A stretch of DNA of 64,000 nucleotides from Methylotenera_A aquatica (GCA_965601485.1 OZ271846.1:434001-498000), one strand, 5' to 3'; shown: positions 1 to 9,469, counted from the stretch's first letter. The notes: a model not told the origin generated them from the letters alone. Numbers and translations: made by a program.

Positions 1-16
1 AAACCCAACCGATGAG

Positions 17-1240
17 ATGGGGCTACGCGACGGGTCACATAAAACCAGTATTGATCAAGCCTACACTGCCAGAAAAAATTGGGGTGCAATGCTATTTATG
101 TTGGCGATTCCACTGTTATTCGGCAGTGCAGGCTATTTCGCATATTCTAGCTATCAAGCCCACCTGCTAACCAGCAAAGCGGAACAAAAGTCACATAAAT
201 TTACCGCAGAAAACACCATTAAGCCAATGGGTGTCGAAGGCGAAGGTACGCTGCTTAAACCAGCAGAAATGCAGGGTCAGACAACACCGATGCCTGATAA
301 TACAAATGTGGGTGTTACACCGATAGGCGTAATACCCAATAATCAACCAATGCAACATGGGCAAACTGTTACAGTTAAACCAAACCCAAACCCAAGCCCA
401 AGCCGCTATGATGCTGCCATTCTGCCAGACCAAGGCGAGTCGCAATTAGCTGTAGCAACAGGTACTGTTAATCAAGGTCTGTACAACCAAAACACAAACA
501 ACAGTAGGGTAGCAAGACCCCTGAGCCAAGAAGTTGAAACTGAGGGTACGTTCGACAGATCTGCTCGCTCCAACCCAGACGGTATGCAATTAACACCTAC
601 CTACACGCCTAAAACCAAGGCAAGGTTACTGGGGAACCGCAATTACGTGCTAGCCAAAGGCAATGCCTTTGATTGCGCACTCGATACTGCAATCAATTCC
701 TCTAACCCAGGTATGGTGACTTGCACCACGACCAGTAATAGTTACTCAGACAATGGCAAAGTGGTGCTAGTCGAACGTGGCTCATTGCTTACAGGTGAAT
801 ATACGGGGCTTAAGCATGGCGATACTAGATTACGTGTGTTGTGGGACAGAATCAAAACACCTGAGGGCGTGGTGATTGAACTAGATTCATTGGGTACAGA
901 TTCGCTCGGTCGCGGTGGTTTTAATGGGGATGTAGATAAGCATTGGTTGGAGCGTATTGGCTCAGCGTTCTTGATGTCCAGCTTTAAAGACTTGGTTGCC
1001 TATGAAACCGCTAAAAATAGCAATGCCAGCAGCAATATTGCCAGCGCAAGTTTCTCAAACACCCAATCCGCAGGCAATGACTTGGCCAGCCAAGTATTGA
1101 AACAAAGTATCAATATTCCGCCCACGCTCACTAAAAACCAAGGCGAACGCGTAGCGATTGTGGTGGCGCGTGATTTAGATTTTAGTGAGGTGTATCGATT
1201 AGAAGCCGATGGCAGCATGAGCATTAGGGATAATCAATAA
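17..1240 (+). CDS. virB10: VirB10/TrbI-type T4SS core component
   Basis: Inner-membrane-anchored component of the conjugative type IV secretion core that bridges inner and outer membranes. Seen: a short cytoplasmic N-terminus, one membrane segment at about residues 23-43, a Pro/Asn/Gln-rich periplasmic linker to about residue 200, and a C-terminal region (about 205-400) with the VirB10-like pattern (GSLLTGEYTG, RLRVLWDRIKTPEGVVIELDS). The 407-aa length fits the family. Its stop overlaps the virB11 start by one base. A TGA at 13-15, read in frame with base 1, probably ends the preceding gene (virB9 would be expected), which lies outside the window. Family assignment is solid; the exact T4SS subtype is not determined. 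Confidence 0.92.
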   Translation: MGLRDGSHKTSIDQAYTARKNWGAMLFMLAIPLLFGSAGYFAYSSYQAHLLTSKAEQKSHKFTAENTIKPMGVEGEGTLLKPAEMQGQTTPMPDNTNVGVTPIGVIPNNQPMQHGQTVTVKPNPNPSPSRYDAAILPDQGESQLAVATGTVNQGLYNQNTNNSRVARPLSQEVETEGTFDRSARSNPDGMQLTPTYTPKTKARLLGNRNYVLAKGNAFDCALDTAINSSNPGMVTCTTTSNSYSDNGKVVLVERGSLLTGEYTGLKHGDTRLRVLWDRIKTPEGVVIELDSLGTDSLGRGGFNGDVDKHWLERIGSAFLMSSFKDLVAYETAKNSNASSNIASASFSNTQSAGNDLASQVLKQSINIPPTLTKNQGERVAIVVARDLDFSEVYRLEADGSMSIRDNQ

Positions 1241-2454
1241 TGCCTGACGATATTCAACCTACTAAAAATCAACAAGGTCAAGCTGATTTAGTGCAACACC
1301 ACCAAGCTATAGGAAATGCGTTTCAAGAGTATGAAATAAAAGGCGATGAAACCTTACGCCTGCTACTAGAGCCAATTACGCAATATCTCAATGAAGACGG
1401 TGTGACCGATATTTTTGTGAATAAGCCGTATGAAATTATCGTTAAAAATGAAAAAGGCCGAAAAAAGATAAAAGCACCCTCGCTGAGCTTGGCACATCTT
1501 GAACAAATTGCGGTGGCGGTAGGGAATTACAGCAATCAAGGCATCAATAAGTCAGCACCTATTATTTCTGCCAACTTGCCGAACGATGAGCGTATTCAAG
1601 TGGTGCTGCCACCAGTTGTGCAAAAAGGCTTGGTCAACCTATCTATTCGTAAACCCATGGTGTTAACTAAAACCATGATTGAATATGAAGCCGATGCGCT
1701 GTTTTCAGAAACGGTGTGGTTACGGCCGCGCGAAATGTCCTTTGATGCGCATGGCTTTAATGAAGCCGATTTTAGTGAATCTTACTCGGCTCAAGCCATG
1801 AGCAAATTAAGCAAAGCCGATTTGCGTTTAATGGATTTACTCGAAGACAAACACTTTGGTCAATTCTTCATTGAAGCGGTCAAGGCCGATAAAAATATCG
1901 GTATTGTTGGCGAAACGGGCTCAGGCAAAACCACTTTTTCTAAAATGCTGTGTCAGTCGATACCGCAACATGAGTCGATTATTACCATTGAAGATGCACG
2001 CGAATTGTTTCTACCGAATCATGAATACGTGGTGCATTTAACTTATAGCAAGGGCGGGCAAGGTCAAGCCAAAGTTACGCCGTCAGATTTGATTCATAGC
2101 ACTATGCGCATGAACCCAGACCGTGTGTTGCTGGCTGAATTGCGTGGTGCTGAAAGTTACGATTACCTGAAACTATTACTCAGCGGCCATGGTGGCAGTA
2201 TCACCAGCTGGCACGCAGGCTCACCTGAAGAGGCCATTGGTCGCTTCATATTTATGGCAAAAGAACACCCAGAATCTACCGCCTATCAAGATGTAGCGAT
2301 TAAACGCTTATTATTAAGCGCCGTCGATGTTATCGCGCATTTAGAAGCTCGATCCATTTTTAATGAAAATGAAGTGCAAATAGGCACTGAATACAAAATG
2401 ACGGCCATTTACTTCAACCCATTCAAGAAATTAGAAGTTGCGCTGGAAACTTAA
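1240..2454 (+). CDS. virB11: VirB11-type T4SS traffic ATPase
   Basis: Cytoplasmic hexameric ATPase that powers pilus assembly and substrate transfer. Seen: Walker A GETGSGKT at about residues 224-231, a following ITIEDARELFLP segment (Asp box), and the His-box region SGHGGSITSWHAGSPEEA. At 404 aa it is longer than typical VirB11 (about 340 aa), with extra residues just before the ATPase core (about 150-190). The ATG overlaps the virB10 stop (TAATG), so the two are translationally coupled. VirB10 upstream and VirD4 downstream support assignment to the conjugation machinery rather than to a type II secretion ATPase. Confidence 0.95.
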   Translation: MPDDIQPTKNQQGQADLVQHHQAIGNAFQEYEIKGDETLRLLLEPITQYLNEDGVTDIFVNKPYEIIVKNEKGRKKIKAPSLSLAHLEQIAVAVGNYSNQGINKSAPIISANLPNDERIQVVLPPVVQKGLVNLSIRKPMVLTKTMIEYEADALFSETVWLRPREMSFDAHGFNEADFSESYSAQAMSKLSKADLRLMDLLEDKHFGQFFIEAVKADKNIGIVGETGSGKTTFSKMLCQSIPQHESIITIEDARELFLPNHEYVVHLTYSKGGQGQAKVTPSDLIHSTMRMNPDRVLLAELRGAESYDYLKLLLSGHGGSITSWHAGSPEEAIGRFIFMAKEHPESTAYQDVAIKRLLLSAVDVIAHLEARSIFNENEVQIGTEYKMTAIYFNPFKKLEVALET

Positions 2455-2478
2455 AATTAAGAAAAGAGGATGCAAACC

Positions 2479-3201
2479 ATGAAAATCACGACTAAAAATA
2501 TAACATTATTAGCCACCATTGCTGGCGCATTCACGCTGGCAAGCTGCACGAATAACAGTGCTTTAATCGTACCTGATGGCGCAAAGCGCGTACCAATCAA
2601 TCAGGCTGAAAACCAAGTAAAAGTTATACCGACTATTAGTGCCACAAGCAATAATTCGTTCATGCAAATGCAAGCCGAAGTTGCAACCATGCAAGCGAAA
2701 ATCGCACAATTAGAAGCGCAGCTAACTCAAAACAAGTTAGAGCAAAGCCGCCTACAAAATATGTCTAAGAGTGAGGTTACGTCAGTTATTGCAACAATGC
2801 CAGAGTCGACTAAACCCCCTGAGCTAACAGAAGCTACGCTACTAGCCAGTACCTTATTTGCGTTCAATCAAACAGCATTACTAGAGTCAGGTAAAGCTGC
2901 CTTAAGAAGCTTTGCAACATCAGTTAAATCCATGAATAACGTTAAAGCCATTAGCGTCGTTGGCTATGCCGATAAACTAGGATTAGCGGCGTATAACCAT
3001 GCACTTTCAACTAAGCGAGCAGATGTTGTGCGCGCCTATCTTCAGTTTGAAAATAACCTAAGCTACATTCAATTTACAACCTTAGGCAAAGGTAGCCTTG
3101 TGAGCTCGGCCACCACGCAAGGCTGTGGTAATAGGCTAGGTCGCCAAGCTTTAATTGACTGCCTGTCACCCGATAGACGTGTAGAAATTAACGTGTATTG
3201 A
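2479..3201 (+). CDS. OmpA-domain lipoprotein of the conjugation locus
   Basis: Predicted outer-membrane lipoprotein. Seen: lipobox LASC in the first 25 residues, a coiled-coil-like Gln/Ala-rich stretch (about 60-100), and a C-terminal OmpA-like peptidoglycan-binding domain (about 125-240) with the GYADKLG and RRVEINVY landmarks. The start at 2479 is preferred over an in-frame ATG at 2470 because AGAGGA lies 8 nt upstream of 2479 but abuts 2470. It is inserted between virB11 and virD4. By position it could stabilise the T4SS channel in the outer membrane or act like a VirB7-type lipoprotein; that role is inferred. Confidence 0.8.
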   Translation: MKITTKNITLLATIAGAFTLASCTNNSALIVPDGAKRVPINQAENQVKVIPTISATSNNSFMQMQAEVATMQAKIAQLEAQLTQNKLEQSRLQNMSKSEVTSVIATMPESTKPPELTEATLLASTLFAFNQTALLESGKAALRSFATSVKSMNNVKAISVVGYADKLGLAAYNHALSTKRADVVRAYLQFENNLSYIQFTTLGKGSLVSSATTQGCGNRLGRQALIDCLSPDRRVEINVY

Positions 3202-3225
3202 AAACTGGCCTGCGAGCTAACATCC

Positions 3226-5340
3226 ATGATTCATCCAATTTCAGCATTCTACAAAGATCATAGAACTGTACTAAAAGCCACGGGTGTGCTGCTGATTATA
3301 TTAGTGGCATTTCCATTGACCATGCTCCTAGCTGGAGCAATGGTGCTGGCCGTCTTTAAAATTAATCCCTTGCACTACGGCGCGGCGGTCTATTTTTGGG
3401 CATGGCCAGATTATCTGAATGCCTATCTAAACGGAGGGCTAGTTGGCCAAGGCAAGCGTATTGCGGTAACAGGCGGTGCTAGCGTATTGCTTATTTACGT
3501 TGCCATCCCATTGCTAGCAGTACTTGCCACGCGCAAAAGACGCGAATTACATGGTAGCGCACGCTGGGCAACGCACGGCGAGGTGGTTAAATCAGGCCTG
3601 CTCGGTGATGAAGGCATTGTGGTTGGTAAGTATAGAGGCCAAACATTACGCTTCCCCGGGCAACAATTTGTAATGCTGGCTGCACCTACCCGTAGCGGTA
3701 AAGGCGTGGGTGTGGTGATTCCTAATTTATTGAGCTATGAAGAGTCTGTCTGCGTACTCGACATCAAACAAGAAAACTTTGACATCACTGCGGGTTACCG
3801 TAAGGATGTCCTGAAACAAGAAATTTACCTATTCAACCCGTTCGCTGAAGACCTAGACAACAACGGCAAACCCGCACCTCGCACGCACCGATACAATTTC
3901 TTTAGTGCCATCAGCAGAGGCGTATTCCGCGTTGGTGACATATTTAGTCTTGGCAATGCTATTTGGCCAAGTGGCGGCAAAGACGCTTTCTGGAATGATA
4001 ACGCACGCAATCTATTTTTAGCGGTGACGCTGTTTTTATGTGAACTGCGTGATCAGCGCGAGGAAGAGGGGTTAGCCTCAACATTACCCGACTATCCTGT
4101 CACCATGGGTGAAGTGCTGCGCCAAACTTCAGGTCGTGATTCAGGCTTACCGATAAAACAATATTTTGAAGAAAAAATCATGCCCTATGCATGGTTGAGT
4201 AGTGAATGCCGTGGTGCCATGCGTAACTTTTTAAGTTCTAGTGATGATGTACTGTCATCCATATTAAGCACCTTCAATGCACCATTATTGCCTTGGCGCA
4301 ATCCGATTGTCGATGCCGCCACCAGTGCCTGTGACTTTGATGTACGCGATGTGCGTAAAAAGAAAATGTCGATTTATATTGGCATTACGCCGAATAAATT
4401 AGGCGATGCCAAGCTCATTATCAATTTGCTATTTAGCCAATTAGTCAATCTCAACACCAAAGAATTGCCACAAAAGAATCCAACGGTATTGAAGCATCAG
4501 TGCTTGTTACTCATGGACGAATTTACCAGCATTGGTGTGGTGAACATCATCGCCACCGCTGTGAGTTACATTGCAGGTTACAACTTACGTCTGTTACCGA
4601 TTATACAAAGCACCGCGCAATTAGAATCGCCTAGCAATTATGGTAAAGACGATGCGAGAACACTGATGACGAATCATGCTATGCAGATTGTCTATGCGCC
4701 ACGTGATCAAAAAGATGCTAACGAAGTGTCTGAAAGCCTAGGCTACATCACCGAAAAAAGCCGTAGCATCAGCCGTAGTCATGGTTATGGCAAAAGCGGC
4801 GGTGGCTCTGAAAGCATTTCAGACCAACGCCGTGCCTTGCTCCTGCCGCAAGAAGTCAAAGAGATTGGGCAGTGGAAAGAAATCATCCTGTTAGAAAACG
4901 TTAAACCTATCCTTTGCGACAAAATTTGCTACTTTGATGACCCTGAATTCACCAGTCGCTTACGCACAGCCCCCACAATTGCAGCGATTGATATTGATCT
5001 GTTTGTTGCTAAAACCAGCGGTAAAAAACGTGAGATTGAAGATGGCGAAATAGACCTAGACGAATATGCACTGAGACCGTCTTTTAACGCTGAATACCTA
5101 GATATTTACGACAAAATAGCATTACCGCCTGCCATAGACCCACTAGATGAAGAGGAGGTCAATCAATATGTATTAGATAGCCTTGCAACTATGCATATAC
5201 CTAAAGCAGCGCTAGCCAAGATTGACTTTAATTTGGATGTACTGGATGAAGTTAAAGCCGTCGTACATACCGCAGGTCTAGATGCTGGAACTGCACGTGC
5301 GCGCGCAGAAGACGCTTTCGCTGGGTTGGAGTTAAATTGA
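3226..5340 (+). CDS. virD4: VirD4-type coupling protein
   Basis: Type IV coupling ATPase that delivers the relaxase-DNA complex to the T4SS. Seen: two N-terminal membrane segments (about residues 18-45 and 80-100), Walker A APTRSGKGVG at about 153-162, Walker B LLLMDEFTSIG at about 425-435, and the TraG/VirD4 signature regions GSARWATHGEV and QSTAQLE. The length of 704 aa is normal to slightly long for the family. The C-terminal extension after about residue 580 is acidic and may be a substrate-recruitment tail (inference). It ends the T4SS block; mobilisation genes follow. Confidence 0.95.
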   Translation: MIHPISAFYKDHRTVLKATGVLLIILVAFPLTMLLAGAMVLAVFKINPLHYGAAVYFWAWPDYLNAYLNGGLVGQGKRIAVTGGASVLLIYVAIPLLAVLATRKRRELHGSARWATHGEVVKSGLLGDEGIVVGKYRGQTLRFPGQQFVMLAAPTRSGKGVGVVIPNLLSYEESVCVLDIKQENFDITAGYRKDVLKQEIYLFNPFAEDLDNNGKPAPRTHRYNFFSAISRGVFRVGDIFSLGNAIWPSGGKDAFWNDNARNLFLAVTLFLCELRDQREEEGLASTLPDYPVTMGEVLRQTSGRDSGLPIKQYFEEKIMPYAWLSSECRGAMRNFLSSSDDVLSSILSTFNAPLLPWRNPIVDAATSACDFDVRDVRKKKMSIYIGITPNKLGDAKLIINLLFSQLVNLNTKELPQKNPTVLKHQCLLLMDEFTSIGVVNIIATAVSYIAGYNLRLLPIIQSTAQLESPSNYGKDDARTLMTNHAMQIVYAPRDQKDANEVSESLGYITEKSRSISRSHGYGKSGGGSESISDQRRALLLPQEVKEIGQWKEIILLENVKPILCDKICYFDDPEFTSRLRTAPTIAAIDIDLFVAKTSGKKREIEDGEIDLDEYALRPSFNAEYLDIYDKIALPPAIDPLDEEEVNQYVLDSLATMHIPKAALAKIDFNLDVLDEVKAVVHTAGLDAGTARARAEDAFAGLELN

Positions 5341-5366
5341 AACCTAAAGGATGGAAGACCCAAAAA

Positions 5367-5395
5367 TTAAAGACTTAAGTGTTGATGGTCTTTAA
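5367..5395. other. Hairpin between virD4 and the mobilisation genes
   Basis: A perfect 8-bp inverted repeat (TTAAAGAC / GTCTTTAA, 13-nt loop) lies 27 nt after the virD4 stop. No T-run follows it, so a rho-independent terminator is not well supported. It could attenuate read-through or be an mRNA processing site. Confidence 0.35.
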
Positions 5396-5443
5396 AGCAA
5401 TCAACATAAATCAACACCTACTTTGCATGATAGGAATAACAAT

Positions 5444-6004
5444 ATGGCTACAACAACAGCAGTACCAGATATAGCAGCAAAAAACGGCCTAGCCGTGACA
5501 GACATTATTAAGATGGATGCCAATAGGATTTATGGCCAAGGTACTCAAGTGTACCCAGCTAAGCCAGGTGCGGTATACAAAGGCGATATTACCATTCTTG
5601 ATACCCATGTCTTGCAAGAGATTGGTAAAAACTCGGTCATTTTGCATGAAAAATCTAAACTGGATTATGCTTCTGAAGAGTTTAAGAAAACAGCAGAAAG
5701 CTTACGTCGTCCTGATGTTGCCATCTATTATCAAGATGACCATAAAAACCCAACCGATACCGCAAAGGTATTTCCGTTTAGCCCCGCCAAAGATGACTTA
5801 GAGCGCGTCGTTGCTGGACTTAAAAAGTCCGCTAAAGAATTAAATATGCCTAACATGGATAACGTCCTTGATTCGCTGGCAGGGCGCTCATGGGAACGTA
5901 ACCAAGAAATACGCAAGCATATCAAAGATGAGAAAGTAGCGGCCAAAGAAGCGAAAGCGGCCAATATACCAGCCACGCCTCAGCAAAAAGCCCCCAAACG
6001 TTAG
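5444..6004 (+). CDS. KfrB-domain protein
   Basis: The central segment (about residues 35-75: GAVYKGDITILDTHVLQEIG, then NSVILHEKSKLD) matches the small KfrB domain found in IncP-plasmid KfrB and appended to many relaxase and mobilisation proteins. The exact function of that domain is unclear. The C-terminal third is Lys/Ala/Glu rich and probably disordered or helical. The start at 5444 is chosen over 5423 because AGGA sits 8 nt upstream of it. It lies between virD4 and the LPD7 gene, suggesting a relaxosome accessory role (inference). Confidence 0.65.
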   Translation: MATTTAVPDIAAKNGLAVTDIIKMDANRIYGQGTQVYPAKPGAVYKGDITILDTHVLQEIGKNSVILHEKSKLDYASEEFKKTAESLRRPDVAIYYQDDHKNPTDTAKVFPFSPAKDDLERVVAGLKKSAKELNMPNMDNVLDSLAGRSWERNQEIRKHIKDEKVAAKEAKAANIPATPQQKAPKR

Positions 6005-6089
6005 TTGCTAAAAGCATTGTTAATGAACCTACAACGCTGGTCATGCCAATGGCTGGCTTTCACCTAAGTCAGAATGAAGGATTAATACC

Positions 6090-6887
6090 ATGGCCAGCAC
6101 TAAAAAAACCAACCCAGAAAAAACAAGTACAAATCAATCTGTGGCAGTTGATGAAGCTTCGATTAAAGACAATACTAAATTACACCGACTGCTAGTAGAT
6201 GAAATTCCAGATTCAGTGCTGAGGCGTTATGCCATTAAAGATCATCTGTATTATGCTAAAGACCGTACCAAAGGCCTAGCATTTGAAGACAAAGGCAAAT
6301 CTATCAGTGCCAAAACGTCCGATGCTGATGATATACGCGCCATGATAGAACTTGCCAAAGCTAAACATTGGTCAAAAATAAAAATCAGCGGTACAGACGA
6401 GTTTAAAAAAGAGGTGTGGTTAGCCGCCAGCATGCAAGGCTTGGAGGTAGAAGGCTACACACCTAGTGCGCAAGATGTTGCCTTACTCGAAGACACTAAG
6501 CGTCGTATACAAAATAAGATTGAGTTTGCTGAACCTAGGGTAGCCATCGACCAAGACAAAACGCAAGCGCAAAAAGAGGTAGAACTAGCCGCCGATAAAA
6601 CCACTGCTGACAAGTCAGTCAAATTTAAATACACACCTACCGCTGCTGAAGTAGCCATCATTGAAGCTGCCAAAGCCAAAGGTGCAAGCCCTAAGTTGCA
6701 GGCGTCTATGAAGCAGAAATTAACGGTTGCGGTTAGTCAACTCAAGGCCATGGGAATAGAAATTCCTAAGCCTAAAATCTACGATACTAAAGGGCAAGGC
6801 ATTAGTGATAAAACGGCGATTGATGCGATGGAAAGCTCAACCATTCAAAAGCGCATTACACAGCCACAAGTTGCGCCTAGAAGATAA
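6090..6887 (+). CDS. LPD7-domain mobilisation protein
   Basis: Residues about 35-135 (DEIPDSVLRRYAIKDHLYYA, AFEDKGKSISA, SKIKISGTDEFKKEVWLAA, GLEVEGYTPS) match the large polyvalent protein domain LPD7, usually found at the C-terminus of TraI-type relaxases. The rest is Lys/Ala-rich. Here the domain is a free-standing gene two upstream of the relaxase, and its stop overlaps the mobC start by one base, so it probably works with the relaxase in trans (inference). The biochemical role of LPD7 is not established. Confidence 0.75.
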   Translation: MASTKKTNPEKTSTNQSVAVDEASIKDNTKLHRLLVDEIPDSVLRRYAIKDHLYYAKDRTKGLAFEDKGKSISAKTSDADDIRAMIELAKAKHWSKIKISGTDEFKKEVWLAASMQGLEVEGYTPSAQDVALLEDTKRRIQNKIEFAEPRVAIDQDKTQAQKEVELAADKTTADKSVKFKYTPTAAEVAIIEAAKAKGASPKLQASMKQKLTVAVSQLKAMGIEIPKPKIYDTKGQGISDKTAIDAMESSTIQKRITQPQVAPRR

Positions 6888-7429
6888 TGAATTTAGCAGG
6901 GCGCATTACCTTTAGGACAAATTTGAAAAATGAATGGGAACAGTACTGCACGCAAAGTGGCATTAGTCCCAGTGAAGCTTTACGCCAACTCATTAGCAAA
7001 ATCCTCACTGGCCGCACTGCTTTAGATAAGGTGCTGAATATTCCTCAAGGCGTGCTACCAAAACCAGAAAACAGTCCGCTCAAAAATCGCATTGAGATTC
7101 GGCTTACTGACAAAGAATATGACAAGCTCGCTGAGCACGCTGAAAAGAGTGGCTTCAGCCCTTCGCAATGGTTAGTGACCCTAGTGCGCTATCAATTCAT
7201 TAAACATACGCCGTTAAATGTCCTAGAACTAGACAAGCTAGATGAGCGACTTTATCAAATTCGGATGATAGGCCAGAATCTCAATCAAATCGCCCGCGCA
7301 CTCAATAGCCATGAGCTGAGTAGCTCGCAGGTCGATGTTATGCCGATGCTGCAAGAATTATTGAAAGTGCTGGACGAAGACAGAAAAGCCTTAAAAGCGA
7401 TTGCTAGCCATAATTTAGATCGCTGGTAG
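6887..7429 (+). CDS. mobC: MobC-like relaxosome accessory protein
   Basis: DNA-binding accessory that helps the relaxase open oriT. Seen: two ribbon-helix-helix-like segments (about residues 5-45 and 60-100, the latter IEIRLTDKEYDKLAEHAEKS) followed by the MobC hallmark IGQNLNQIARALN at about 125-137. The 180-aa size fits. It is coupled to the LPD7 gene upstream and lies 11 nt before the relaxase gene, the usual arrangement for MOBP-type elements. Confidence 0.88.
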   Translation: MNLAGRITFRTNLKNEWEQYCTQSGISPSEALRQLISKILTGRTALDKVLNIPQGVLPKPENSPLKNRIEIRLTDKEYDKLAEHAEKSGFSPSQWLVTLVRYQFIKHTPLNVLELDKLDERLYQIRMIGQNLNQIARALNSHELSSSQVDVMPMLQELLKVLDEDRKALKAIASHNLDRW

Positions 7430-7440
7430 CTATTTTTATT

Positions 7441-8445
7441 ATGGCTAGACCAAAAAGATTCATTGATGGATTGTTGGTGAATTGGGGCGACGATTTATTT
7501 TACCCGCCAGTGCGTCCGACTAAAACTCCAACAAGTAAACCATTGGGCTGGGCTAACATCATCATGCCCGATAAGCCTGCGGCCATACGCGCTCAAATAA
7601 CCCGCACCACTCAAAAAACACCTGAAGTGATGGTTAAAATTACCAGCAAGATGGGTGCAGGTAAGGGCATGGCGGCGATTGGTAAACACCTAGACTACAT
7701 TTCACGTAACGGCAAAGTCCAGCTCGAAGACCATGAAGGCCGCCTACTCAATAGCTGTGCCGATGTGAAAGATATTAAAAACGATTGGGCGCAAGACATT
7801 TCTGAAGTTACTAAACGTCGTGAAACCATTAACGTGATATTTTCTATGGCGAAAGGTACGCCTGCTGCCGAAGTGAAAGAAGCCGTACGTGACTATCTAA
7901 AACAAGAATTCGGTGGCAAGCATGAGTACGTATTTGCCTTGCATACCGATACTGATAATCCGCATGTGCATGTCTGCATCAAAATGGCATCTATTAAAAA
8001 ACGTAGTAAACGCCTCAATCCACGTAAAAATGATTTGCAACGCTGGCGTGAAGGCTTTGCACAAAGCCTGCGTAAATATGGCATTGCGGCCAACGCCACA
8101 CCGCGTAAAACGCGCGGCGTGACACAGCAACCCTTACATCAATATCAACTGCATCAATCCGCTAGGCAGCAGCACCCAATTTTCAGAAAATCTGCCAAAC
8201 CAAACTTTGAAGCGCATACCAAAGAAATTCACGCTTGGGCAAATATTGCCAATGTGCTAGCAAAATCTGAAGACCTAAGTGATCGAGCTTTGGCTAAAGA
8301 GGTTGTTGCTTTTATGGCTGAGCAACCTATTCAGCAGGTGGGTAATATATCAGTTCAAAAAAGCAACGACGACATATCAATCCCAACTGAACAATTGTCT
8401 ACTGGAATTAAACTAAAAAAACGGCAGGAACAATTGTCAAAATGA
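7441..8445 (+). CDS. Relaxase (MOBP/VirD2-type mobilisation nuclease)
   Basis: Nicks oriT and pilots the transferred strand. Seen: candidate catalytic tyrosine in GKHLDYISRNG (about residues 80-90) and the His-triad metal motif HTDTDNPHVHV at about 167-177, then a basic stretch KKRSKRLNPRKND. At 334 aa it is short for TraI-like relaxases and has no LPD7 or helicase/primase tail; LPD7 is encoded separately upstream. The last 60 residues look non-conserved. No cognate oriT is obvious next to it; a candidate nic sequence lies at about 26.8 kb. Confidence 0.9.
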   Translation: MARPKRFIDGLLVNWGDDLFYPPVRPTKTPTSKPLGWANIIMPDKPAAIRAQITRTTQKTPEVMVKITSKMGAGKGMAAIGKHLDYISRNGKVQLEDHEGRLLNSCADVKDIKNDWAQDISEVTKRRETINVIFSMAKGTPAAEVKEAVRDYLKQEFGGKHEYVFALHTDTDNPHVHVCIKMASIKKRSKRLNPRKNDLQRWREGFAQSLRKYGIAANATPRKTRGVTQQPLHQYQLHQSARQQHPIFRKSAKPNFEAHTKEIHAWANIANVLAKSEDLSDRALAKEVVAFMAEQPIQQVGNISVQKSNDDISIPTEQLSTGIKLKKRQEQLSK

Positions 8446-8487
8446 AAAAGGTGCGACAAGCCGCGGTATTTAGCGGTATGCCAAAAT

Positions 8488-8517
8488 CATGCCTTCTGAC
8501 CTAAATCATAAGGCATG
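8488..8517. terminator. Hairpin between convergent relaxase and ardA genes
   Basis: Perfect 8-bp inverted repeat CATGCCTT / AAGGCATG with a 14-nt loop, followed on the + strand by TTGCTTTTA. It lies in the 85-nt space between the relaxase (+) and ardA (-) stops, where a bidirectional terminator is expected. The T-tract is imperfect, so function is inferred. Confidence 0.5.
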
Positions 8518-8530
8518 TTGCTTTTAGCAA

Positions 8531-9037
8531 TTACAAAGCACTAGAATTAGTACAAGTGTAGGTTTTGTTGTTGTATTCAAACTCCGTCATATCGCCGCTC
8601 AGTTCGCAATCTCTGGCAAATTTGTCATAGTCCACATAAAAACGAACACTTTCAGGAACGCTAGACAACCAACATTCATCAAATAGCTCTTCGGCTTCAT
8701 CACGTAAGCTAGACTCTGTGATGCTAGGTTCATCCAGTTTTTCAAGCGCTTGGCTTAATGTGTGCCCCGCCACCCCAACCAGATAGTATAGATTGACTTT
8801 TTCATGGTCTTGTAAAAACTCAATATCATCAAACCATATATTCAGATTAGCTTGGTTAATGCCACAAGCTTCAAATAGCTGCGCGTCGTCACCGTCAATA
8901 AACTGTATCTCAAATTCTTCAACCAAATTGCCATAACGGTCAACATGTAGGGTTGATTTGGCTTCATAGTCGAGTGCATCGGTAAAATAAAAACCTGTTG
9001 CATCTCTGTTATAAGGTGTTGCGTGTAGTGTTGTCAT
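8531..9037 (-). CDS. ardA: ArdA-like antirestriction protein
   Basis: DNA-mimic protein expected to block type I restriction-modification enzymes during establishment in a new host. Seen: 168 aa, strongly acidic, with the C-terminal signature VRFYVDYDKFARDCELSGDM and a mid segment IWFDDIEFL resembling the ArdA pattern; E. coli ArdA is about 166 aa. The start at 9037 is chosen because GAGG lies 9 nt upstream; the in-frame ATG at 9043 is too close to that ribosome site. It is transcribed leftwards, opposite to both neighbours. Identity is from family pattern only. Confidence 0.68.
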   Translation of the reverse strand: MTTLHATPYNRDATGFYFTDALDYEAKSTLHVDRYGNLVEEFEIQFIDGDDAQLFEACGINQANLNIWFDDIEFLQDHEKVNLYYLVGVAGHTLSQALEKLDEPSITESSLRDEAEELFDECWLSSVPESVRFYVDYDKFARDCELSGDMTEFEYNNKTYTCTNSSAL

Positions 9038-9469
9038 AATCATTTGCCTCACTGTATCGTTCTTAGATTGAGGAGCCGCTTTTGAATTAAAGACTTGCCC
9101 CGAATTTGCAGACTTATCAACTCGACCTGCATCGCTCTTGAGTTGTTTCGCCTGCCGATAAGGCTCATGGGGACTAAGAAAGCGAAGCCAGCAACCAGAC
9201 AAAATCGCAGTCGCAAGGAAGTTGAGCGAACCGATTGCAGGGGGTCACGAAGTGTTTATGCTTGCTTGGGTTTCACACCGTGGGATTTTCGGTGCTTCGG
9301 CGAAGCTAAAGAGTGATTGCTGTTACTTGGTGAATAGCAAAGCAGGGGATGTTTTTAGGAAATTTAAGGTGAAATTTACCTTAATAAGTGGATTTAACAT
9401 TAGTATTTTTTCTAATGTAGATTGATAATCTTATTTAAGAAAAATAAGTACATAAAATGATATTAAATA
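9038..9469. other. Intergenic region between ardA and the defence operon
   Basis: 432 nt with no convincing gene. It must hold the divergent promoters for ardA (-) and the ten-gene operon (+). The ardA-proximal part is GC-richer and contains short inverted repeats; the last 120 nt are AT-rich and promoter-like. At 9365-9383 there is a 6-bp inverted repeat (TAAGGT / ACCTTA, 7-nt spacer) about 87 nt before the first ATG, a possible operator for the defence operon. Confidence 0.5.

Noticed and set aside
7893..8130. Several 68-77-codon frames inside the relaxase gene
   Set aside because: Out-of-frame shadows of the relaxase coding sequence.
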